Positions 1-5,306 of a stretch of 5,443 nucleotides of DNA are shown piece by piece. The notes under the pieces were generated by a model that was given only the letters and a program-made list of their open reading frames with translations, searched no databases and was not told the DNA's origin. Position numbers and translations under genes: made by a program. The stretch covers positions 1-5,443 of the forward strand of contig JAESQG010000326.1 in assembly GCA_016765265.1 (NCBI GenBank), read 5' to 3'. Position 1 is the stretch's first letter, and every line of letters starts with the position of its first letter. The DNA comes from Pseudomonadales bacterium. Lineage in GTDB: Bacteria; Pseudomonadota; Gammaproteobacteria; Pseudomonadales; DC-out160.

Positions 1-80
1 CGAATGGCGACTTTGCCGGTTTTTTGAAGTTGATGCAGCACCTCAAGAGAATCTGCTAGTTTTGCGGAAGGTGTTGCCAT
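1..80 (-). CDS. N-terminal fragment of probable Fic-family protein with AbiEi-like winged-helix head (partial)
   Basis: This is an open frame on the minus strand that starts with ATG at 80 and runs off the left edge of the window, giving 27 residues. The start reads MATPSAKLADSLEVLHQL and continues with a QKTGKVAIR segment. From memory, this matches the opening of a group of ~500-aa Fic-family proteins ('KLA.SL..L..LQ..G.VAIRS.DL') whose N-terminus is a winged-helix domain like that of AbiEi-type antitoxins. Fic domains AMPylate or otherwise modify target proteins, but no catalytic part is visible here, so the role is inferred from the N-terminus alone. The frame is closed upstream by TAG at 120-122, so ATG 80 is the only good start. 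The Shine-Dalgarno is weak (GAGCG about 8 bases upstream). A three-copy 24-bp array sits directly upstream and may serve for autoregulation. It could also be another AbiEi/HTH protein without a Fic domain. Confidence 0.6.
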   Translation of the reverse strand, partial: MATPSAKLADSLEVLHQLQKTGKVAI

Positions 81-116
81 TTTGCTTACGCTCGATTGCT
101 TTTCTATGCCATCGCT

Positions 117-188
117 AGTCTATTATGTTGTAGTATAAATAGTTTATTACGTCAATCTAAAACTAGTTTATTATGTTGCAATATAATA
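117..188. repeat. Three tandem 24-bp AT-rich repeats (iterated operator-like array)
   Basis: Three head-to-tail units start at 117, 141 and 165, an exact 24-bp period. Each begins AGTYTATTAYGTY. Units 1 and 3 agree at 19 of 24 positions, and units 2 and 3 at 15 of 24. Unit 3 also contains a perfect 8-bp inverted repeat, TTTATTAT (167-174) and ATAATAAA (183-190), around an 8-bp spacer; with one unpaired G it extends to ACTA/TAGT. The array lies 37-108 bp upstream of the start codon of the leftward partial gene, where a promoter and operator would be. A TTGACG at 149-154 (minus) lies inside the array, but I could not pair it with a convincing -10 at normal spacing. I infer that it binds a regulator, perhaps the winged-helix protein encoded next to it. 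Confidence 0.7.
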
Positions 189-216
189 AATAGTCGGAGT
201 CGGGTAGTAAAGAGAC

Positions 217-228
217 TCGATTAATCGA
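217..228. repeat. 12-bp perfect palindrome
   Basis: TCGATTAATCGA is a perfect palindrome. It overlaps the right arm of a GAGTC (197-201) / GACTC (214-218) inverted repeat. Both lie between the 24-bp array and the terminator. It could be a protein-binding site, but a 12-bp palindrome can also arise by chance. Confidence 0.3.
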
Positions 229-270
229 AGGTTTTTGGTGCCTCAGGATTGGGTTTAACAACACGCGATC

Positions 271-301
271 AAAAAAAAAGCCGCTGATGCGGCGTTTTTT
301 T
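271..301 (-). terminator. Rho-independent terminator of the 554-aa lipoprotein gene
   Basis: On the minus strand a GCCGC / GCGGC stem (280-284 and 289-293) with a four-base ATCA loop is followed by nine T residues. It begins about 20 bases after the TGA stop of the leftward lipoprotein gene. On the plus strand the same hairpin is followed by seven T, so it should work both ways. It separates the lipoprotein transcript from the Fic-like gene downstream. Confidence 0.9.
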
Positions 302-321
302 ATTTCATAGTATCTACTCTA

Positions 322-1986
322 TCAGTATATGTTTGAGTTAAAGTCCATTGCGAACCTTTGTCCTCCTCCGAAAAATAACTCTAAACTACCTTTCACATGA
401 TTCCTGCCTTTTTCAATAATGGTAATGCTACCACTATCAAAATTTATATCGCCATCTGGCGGGAAGGAGTCAACAAGGCCCACAGAACTGATAATGACTG
501 ATGCCCCCTCAGGCGCTACGGTGTAGGTACCCCTTTGAATAGTATTATTACCCAGATTCATGTGTATTCTGTAAATATGACCGCCACTGATTACTGCCAT
601 GGTGAGTTCCGTATTAGCCACCCCATCCTCTAACTTAATCATAGGCTTATCAATACAGCTTACAGTCACAGCGGGAAATTTACCCATACCCGCTATGGTC
701 ATACAAGCACTATTACCAACCCTGGATCGCTTTCTAAATATTATCGTAGGCGCCCAATCTGGCAGTCCATTTAAGTCCACTGCAAGAACGTCATTGCTTC
801 TCACATCAATGGAGCCTATCAAAGTGTCTCCCACAAACAATTCATTAAGTTCCCTAGCAACAAGCTCACTATCCCCACTATTGGCTAGCTCTGCGGGTCG
901 TACTAAAAGCTCACAGATTGTCATTCCCAAGGTATCGACGTTATCCATAAGAATCAAACTGGCATTAATAAGACCGGAGGAGTCAAATCCGTCCAAGCCA
1001 TCAATTAACGAAATGCCGCCCCTGAGAACAATTTTCTGAGCGTTATCAATTGTCCAAGTACCGGTTAGTCCAGACGCTGGACTTGTCGCAGTACAATCAT
1101 CCGGGGCCGTCACCGGAACTTCGTTAATAGTGCCGATAGAATACAAGTCAATTTCAGCACACACATCCATACCAGGATTGTTTAGCGAAAAATCACCCGA
1201 AAAATCACCTTGCTCAGATGAGAAGGAATAATGCCCTGATGCCAAAGTCTCATCGCAAACATCAAACGTAATCGAACCTGCTGTGAACTCGACTTTATCT
1301 GTCACTAACGTTGACTGAAAACGCGCGCTTTTCATGCTCGCACTAACTTCAGACCCTATGCTATTAATGTTATCCGCGTCAGCACCGCCTCTAAAGATCA
1401 TACTAAACTCTAGAATTTCATCACCATAAGTGGCGTTAATAATCACATTCGCAGCACCATTATCTTCGATCGCATCCCCGCAAACAGCTCTAACTTCCGC
1501 TAAACTGGGTGCATTTCCAGTACTGTTCAAACTAAATTTGTTAATCTCTATCTTATCCAACAACACGTCCGCTGAATTAATCGTAAAAGCAAAAGGCACA
1601 TCACTACCAACCTCAAGCATAATTGCGTCGTCACTCACATAGATGAAACTTAGTGCGGGTCCACCATCTTTATCCAAATGCCTAGAGTCGTACCTTGTTC
1701 CTGTTACATCGAAGTCTTCAAGACTGTGTTCTATGCAGTCGTAAACACTAGCAGTGGTGCCTTGATCCGCAACTAAGAATGAATAATTTGTTTTCACAAC
1801 AATCTGGGTACTACCACCCCAAAGTCCCGTTATTCTACCCGCTGTGGTGACCACATCATGGGTAGGCTCTCCCGTGCCCCTGTCCTCGACAGCCTCATCA
1901 CCACCGCCACCACCAGAGCAAGCGCTCATTACCACGCTAGTAGCCAGCACAAACATAAAGGATAAGAAACGATTATTAGATTTCAT
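322..1986 (-). CDS. Outer-membrane-type lipoprotein with two tandem copies of an unrecognised beta-rich domain
   Basis: The 554-aa product starts with a lipoprotein signal peptide: K2, a hydrophobic core at 7-20, and lipobox M20-S21-A22-C23. A glycine tether (25-29) and an acidic linker follow. Ser at +2 after Cys23 favours outer-membrane sorting by the E. coli Lol rule. I recognise no family. The rest looks like two related domains. Copy A covers about residues 50-270 (GRITGLW start, FTAGSIT near 234-240). Copy B covers about 306-550 (GLTGTW start, FDSGSIT near 516-522). Both contain an 'EDnGvAN...' strand followed by a GG/GD.I turn (C169 and C444 regions). Alternating polar/hydrophobic stretches suggest beta structure. 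Copy B has Cys at 298, 358, 428 and 444, all kept in the neighbouring paralogue, so disulfides outside the cytoplasm are likely. The ATG is supported by AAAGG seven bases upstream. The gene has its own candidate promoter and a strong terminator, so it is probably monocistronic. Function is unknown. Confidence 0.85.
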   Translation of the reverse strand: MKSNNRFLSFMFVLATSVVMSACSGGGGGDEAVEDRGTGEPTHDVVTTAGRITGLWGGSTQIVVKTNYSFLVADQGTTASVYDCIEHSLEDFDVTGTRYDSRHLDKDGGPALSFIYVSDDAIMLEVGSDVPFAFTINSADVLLDKIEINKFSLNSTGNAPSLAEVRAVCGDAIEDNGAANVIINATYGDEILEFSMIFRGGADADNINSIGSEVSASMKSARFQSTLVTDKVEFTAGSITFDVCDETLASGHYSFSSEQGDFSGDFSLNNPGMDVCAEIDLYSIGTINEVPVTAPDDCTATSPASGLTGTWTIDNAQKIVLRGGISLIDGLDGFDSSGLINASLILMDNVDTLGMTICELLVRPAELANSGDSELVARELNELFVGDTLIGSIDVRSNDVLAVDLNGLPDWAPTIIFRKRSRVGNSACMTIAGMGKFPAVTVSCIDKPMIKLEDGVANTELTMAVISGGHIYRIHMNLGNNTIQRGTYTVAPEGASVIISSVGLVDSFPPDGDINFDSGSITIIEKGRNHVKGSLELFFGGGQRFAMDFNSNIY

Positions 1987-2289
1987 ACAACTACCTTTCT
2001 CTAATTAACTACGGTTTTACTTTAATTATTATTCTTAAATTTTATTTTTAATCATTATATCTAACATGTGAAGCAGCGATAAAATCCTGATTGTTTGGCC
2101 ACGCCAACTCTGATCAAAAAGAGACCAGAATATATCACAGTTTTTATATACGATCCTAGAATCATCTAATTAATGTGGACCAATCGTATAAACAACATAA
2201 ACTCAACAAAACAATACAGTACGGCTAATGAATTTCTTCCAACTAATGGAAACACGACTTTCATAGCGCAGTTTTTTTAATTCTCTAAA
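1987..2289. other. Intergenic region between the two lipoprotein genes
   Basis: This 303-bp AT-rich gap has no credible ORF. It holds the promoter candidate described at 2054-2082 and the Shine-Dalgarno AAAGG of the 554-aa gene. I found no convincing terminator for the upstream, frameshifted paralogue. The best hairpin, TTCCA/TGGAA around 2238-2252, lacks a T-tract. A lone TGTGA near 2139 (minus) has no matching second half for a CRP site. Confidence 0.6.
2054..2082 (-). promoter_or_regulatory. Candidate sigma-70 promoter for the 554-aa lipoprotein gene
   Basis: On the minus strand a consensus TATAAT (2054-2059) is preceded at exactly 17 bp by TTATCG (2077-2082), which matches only three of six positions of a -35 box. 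Transcription would start near 2047, giving a leader of about 60 bases before ATG at 1986. The region is AT-rich, so a chance match is possible. Confidence 0.45.
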
Positions 2290-3185
2290 TCAGAATACTC
2301 TCGAATAAAAATCGATAACGACTTTTTGTCCTCCAGTAGACACTAAATCCAGTTTACCTTTTACCCGAAAACTATCTTTTCCTGTGAGTGTAACTGTACC
2401 GCTTTCAAAAGTGAGGGTATCGGTTCCAAAGGGTGCCATCAATCCTGGCGAGCTAATAGTAACGGCCACTTCTCCGGCGGCCAAATCATAAGTACCTTGG
2501 GTAACACTGCCTTCAAAATCCATTATTATTCGGTAGATTTCGCCGCCGGTGATCACTCCCATAGTAAGTTCAGTGACTTCGGCTTCCCCTGCGTCATTTT
2601 CACTAAACAAGGGTTCGTCAATACAGCTTATTCTCGTTCTCGGTAATTTAGCCATGCCTTCGAAGGACATACACACATCATTTCTTCTTAAGTCTGCTCG
2701 ATCAAAAAGATGGGAAGCTCCGTAAACCCAGGGACATTAATATCCAATTGAATGCTATCGTTGTTTTGTACAGTGATACCGCTAAACAAATCCCCACCTG
2801 TCAATTCATTAACGTCTGTTGACGTCGTTAGATTATTCCCTTCTCTTATAAGCTCAGCGACGCCATCAGTTTCGCAAAATGTCATTGTCACCGTTTCATT
2901 CTTATCGAATATCATAACCCCTATATTGATCAATTTATTAGGGTCAAGATCGCCTACATCTTCTATCGATCCAGCCGCTTTCTGCAAGAAAAGCTTGGTG
3001 AATGTTTCTATTTTCCATATGCCAGTTAAACCTTCACTCGCTTCTCTCGCGGTACAGGGCTCCTCGGGCTCAACTAGTTGAGCATCTGCTGAATCAGAAC
3101 CACCGCCTCCGCCACCACAGGCGCTAAGCCACACACTGGTACTCAGCACAAACGCTAGGGAAAGGAGATGATTATTAGATTTCAT
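2290..3185 (-). pseudogene. Frameshifted single-domain paralogue of the neighbouring lipoprotein
   Basis: Two minus-strand frames make one gene. The first (3185 to 2688, 165 codons) has the signal peptide MKSNNHLLSLAFVLSTSVWL, lipobox L20-S21-A22-C23, a six-glycine tether and the first half of the domain. The second (through TGA at 2290-2292) carries the second half. The first frame aligns with residues ~298-415 of the 554-aa paralogue (EEPCTA.../DDCTA..., GLTGIW/GLTGTW, MTFC/MTIC). It then ends in an unrelated tail, LIEQT. The match resumes in the other frame: FDRADLRRNDVCMSFEGMAK against FRKRSRVGNSACMTIAGMGK. Adding one base to the A5 run at 2704-2708 (T5 in the mRNA) joins them into a 298-aa protein with one domain and the same four cysteines (44, 104, 172, 188). 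The only start in the second frame is a GTG (2676) inside the homologous region, so it is not an independent gene. ATG 3185 has a weak AGG nine bases upstream. The cause may be a true mutation, a sequencing error or, less likely, programmed slippage. Confidence 0.85.
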
Positions 3186-3501
3186 AAAACGGCCTATTAT
3201 CTGCTGACTTACTTATTGTTTTCTTAGTTTTATTATTAAATCTCGCTCTTTCCTGTGAGGAGTATCAACTGATCAGCACACCCGCTCACACCTAGCCACA
3301 TGATACTATCGGCTAGAACCATAGGCCACAAATAGAGTTAGGTAGACTTTGACGAAGAAATGTAACACAAATAGGTCTTATTTTGGGTGATTCCACTACA
3401 CATCGCAGACATCTCGCCGCCTAATAACTCATTCTTCTAAAAAATGAGTCTATTTAGGTGACCATATAATATCCCGCGGAAAGGTAATACCCTGTATACG
3501 A
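3186..3501. other. Intergenic region upstream of the frameshifted lipoprotein gene
   Basis: This 316-bp stretch has no credible gene. It must contain the leftward promoter of the lipoprotein gene, but no hexamer pair stands out; a TTGATA near 3263-3268 (minus) lacks a well-spaced -10. It contains nested inverted repeats, AGTATCA (3261-3267)/TGATACT (3301-3307) and CTAGCC (3292-3297)/GGCTAG (3311-3316), plus a larger hairpin at 3420-3458. Confidence 0.55.
3420..3458. repeat. Imperfect inverted repeat downstream of the lysine-rich small gene
   Basis: The arms CCTAA + ACTCATT (3420-3424, 3427-3433) pair with AATGAGT + TTAGG (3443-3449, 3454-3458), leaving a nine-base loop and a small internal loop. 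It lies about 44 bases past the stop of the leftward 71-codon ORF, where a terminator would be expected. Neither side carries a proper T-tract, so it is at best a weak terminator or an RNA-stabilising hairpin. Confidence 0.45.
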
Positions 3502-3717
3502 CTAACGTTTTTTCTTCTTTTTCCCTTTCTTTTTGTTCTTGGTTTTTTTTGGTTTTTTATCCCAACCCATCGCCTTTTGGAATCGCTTTTTTAGATCAGC
3601 TTCTTGTCTGGTTTTTTTCTCGCCCAGCAGTCGTTCTCTCTCACTGGTAAGATCAACTACCGGTGCCACCGTTTTTTTAGCCGTATCTTCATCGTCAGAG
3701 CCCTCATTATCAACCAC
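3502..3717 (-). CDS. Small charged protein with lysine-rich C-terminal tail (hypothetical)
   Basis: The 71-codon ORF starts with GTG at 3717, since no in-frame ATG exists. A good Shine-Dalgarno, AAGGA (3727-3731), lies nine bases upstream, which supports this start. The protein is strongly polarised. Residues 3-11 are mostly Asp/Glu. Residues 24-50 look helical and charged (SERERLLGEKKTRQEADLKK). Residues 54-71 hold 13 Lys plus a terminal Arg. There is no signal peptide or membrane segment. I recognise no family. A tail like this would suit binding to nucleic acid or ribosomes, which is inference only. It overlaps the 33-codon ORF upstream by eight bases, suggesting coupled translation. Its lysine codons form A-rich runs in the mRNA, which could promote ribosome pausing or slippage. 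Low complexity leaves some doubt that it is a real gene, but the start signals argue for it. Confidence 0.6.
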   Translation of the reverse strand: MVDNEGSDDEDTAKKTVAPVVDLTSERERLLGEKKTRQEADLKKRFQKAMGWDKKPKKTKNKKKGKKKKKR

Positions 3718-3811
3718 GGCAACGAATCCTTATATTGTTCAAATTTAGTTTATGGCCCCTACTCACCGAATTGTAAGCTTTAATCACAAGTCGGCCAAGC
3801 TTTGCGTACAT
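3710..3811 (-). CDS. 33-aa basic small ORF overlapping the lysine-rich gene
   Basis: ATG at 3811 is preceded by AGGAGG (3818-3823) at an ideal six-base spacing, the strongest ribosome site in the window. The 33 residues begin MYAKLGRLVIKAYNSVSRGH and end with NIRIRCRG. The peptide is basic (about eight Lys/Arg) with one short hydrophobic patch and no obvious membrane segment. The TGA stop overlaps the GTG start of the 71-codon ORF by eight bases, an arrangement typical of translational coupling. It may be a genuine small protein, a leader peptide controlling the downstream gene, or the front part of one longer gene split by a frameshift. No family is recognised. Confidence 0.5.
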   Translation of the reverse strand: MYAKLGRLVIKAYNSVSRGHKLNLNNIRIRCRG

Positions 3812-3829
3812 AGCCCACCTCCTCAATAC

Positions 3830-3858
3830 CTTACATGCTAAGGCCACTTTGTTATTAT
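3830..3858 (+). promoter_or_regulatory. Candidate extended -10 promoter for the ABC1-family gene
   Basis: On the plus strand TGTTATTAT (3850-3858) fits an extended -10 (TGnTATAAT with one mismatch). CTTACA (3830-3835), a four-of-six -35 match, lies 17 bp upstream of the hexamer. Transcription would start near 3865, leaving a leader of about 60 bases before ATG 3925. On the opposite strand GATAAT (3854-3859) overlaps it and might be a -10 for the small leftward genes, though no matching -35 is seen. Confidence 0.45.
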
Positions 3859-3924
3859 CTGTTATTCGCAGACTTCATAGGTTAACATCGCGGAAGTTAT
3901 GTAGATTTTGATTAGGAGTGGTAC

Positions 3925-5306
3925 ATGAGCGAGCGCAATGTTAGAAAACCACTTAAACGAATAAAATCTGGTGCATTTGAGCGACGATTCGCTATGGCAA
4001 AGGCGGGCGTGGTGGCCAGTACCATGTTTGCTACACAATCGGCCGGCAACCTATTTAGAGATAAAGAATCCCGGCAAGAAAGGCAAAAAGAAATACTCTC
4101 TCACCAAACACAATACTTGGTAGATGAAATAGGAAAGTTGAAAGGCAGTATCGTCAAAATTGGACAAATAATGGCGCTATGGGGAGAGCATTTCCTCCCC
4201 GAGGAAGTGACCACCGCTCTACACACTTTGGAAGATGATACCACCACGGTAGCATGGCCCTATATGCGAAGAGTGCTAGAAAATCAGCTAGGGCTAGAAA
4301 AACTCGCGGACCTGGAAATAGATGAGATCCCCATCGGAGCAGCTAGCCTAGGCCAAGTCCACCTTGCCAAGCGTAAATCTGACGGCAAACTCATTTGCTT
4401 AAAAATTCAATACCCCGGTGTATCCGACGCCATCGACAGCGACCTCAATACCGTGGCCAATTTGCTACGTTTAACCCGTGTAGTCCCCATCACTGAAGAG
4501 TTTGAAGAGTGGTTGGATGAAATCCGGATGATGATGAAGCGTGAGGTCAATTACGAGATGGAAAAAGAATCCACCATCCGTTTCAAAAATTTATTGAAAG
4601 ATGATCATCGCTATATCGTCCCTGAGATCTTTGAAGAATATTCTACTGGGCAGATAGTCGCTACCTCCTATGAGCCAGGTCTTAACTTCAACTCCCCCGA
4701 ATTTCTGGGTCTGTCGCAGGAGCGCCGCAATCACATTGCTGAAGCCTGTATGGAGTTATGTTGGCGCGAGGTATTTGACTGGGGCGAAATGCAAACCGAC
4801 CCTAATTTTGGCAATTTCTTTATTCGGCTTGGGGAAGACGGCGCCCCAGACAAATTAGTGCTAATTGACTTCGGCGCAGTTCGGGAGTTTTCAGCAGAAA
4901 CCATTGGCCCCGGTAAGTTAATGATCGAGGGGGCATTTAAGCACGATAAAAAACTTATCCGCCAAGCACTCATAGATTTGAAGTTTATGAAAGAAGACAC
5001 TCCAGACCGGATCATTCGCGCTTTTGCTGAGATGATATGTACTGCTATGAGCCCTTTGCTGATGTTGAAAAACATCCTCCACCAGCGCATCTACTCAACG
5101 AAAAAGGGGAATATAAGTGGGCTGAAAGCGACTTAGCATCGCGGGTTATACTCAAAGCATCTCAATCAGCATTCTCTGTACATTTTGCTATTCCTCCCAG
5201 AGAATTTATGTTTTTGAGTCGAAAGCTGATTGGGTCCTTCACCTTGATGTCGGTGATTAATGCGCAATTGAAAGGACACCACATCCTCGCCAAGTTTATT
5301 GACTAG
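3925..5306 (+). pseudogene. ABC1/AarF/UbiB-family atypical kinase-like protein, frameshifted near its C-terminus
   Basis: The first frame (403 codons, stop at 5134-5136) carries all the core motifs of the ABC1/ADCK/UbiB family. These are K78-I-G-Q81 (the KxGQ signature), the Ala-rich loop G138-A-A-S-L-G-Q-V-H146, the nucleotide-binding lysine K160 in LKIQYPGV, E207-V-N209 where the family has ExD, the catalytic-loop stretch QTDPNFGN (290-297), and D315-F-G317. Family members are ATPases that support ubiquinone biosynthesis or lipid homeostasis at membranes. The 'MQTDPN' form and ~460-aa length differ from canonical proteobacterial UbiB (about 540 aa with C-terminal membrane helices), so I give no symbol. 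After about residue 370 the frame turns into an unrelated tail. The expected family C-terminus (CYEPFAD..., LLNEKGEYKWAESDL, then PPREFMFLSRKL) is in the next frame, ending at TAG 5304-5306. The second frame is closed upstream by TGA at 5028-5030, so the missing base lies at about 5031-5048. Restored length is about 460 aa. The start is supported by AGGAG six bases upstream. Confidence 0.88.

Noticed and set aside
599..1039. Plus-strand open frame of 146 codons
   Set aside because: It lies wholly antisense to the 554-aa lipoprotein gene, which has a signal peptide, paralogue, ribosome site and terminator; the plus-strand translation is low-complexity and Ser/Leu/Pro-rich.
1430..1642. Plus-strand open frame of 70 codons
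   Set aside because: Antisense shadow of the same lipoprotein gene with no ribosome site or recognisable product.
2100..2145. Possible CRP site upstream of the 554-aa lipoprotein gene
   Set aside because: Only one TGTGA half is present; the other half does not match TCACA.
2290..2676. Independent 128-codon gene starting at GTG 2676
   Set aside because: Homology to the paralogue continues upstream of this GTG in the same frame back to the T5 run, so it is the displaced second half of one gene.
2752..3081. Plus-strand open frame of 109 codons
   Set aside because: Antisense to the first half of the paralogous lipoprotein gene, whose frame is supported by homology.
3533..3748. Plus-strand open frame rich in Phe and Ser
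   Set aside because: It is the mirror of the lysine-rich minus-strand ORF (AAA/AAG read as TTT/CTT); the minus strand has a proper ribosome site, the plus strand does not.
4670..4858. Plus-strand 62-codon frame within the kinase gene
   Set aside because: Out-of-frame shadow over the region encoding the catalytic-loop motif.
4731..5090. Minus-strand open frame of 119 codons
   Set aside because: Antisense to the kinase-like gene, whose motifs are unmistakable in the plus frame.
5037..5306. Independent 89-codon gene starting at ATG 5037
   Set aside because: Its sequence is the conserved C-terminal part of ABC1-family proteins and directly continues the kinase gene; no ribosome site precedes ATG 5037.
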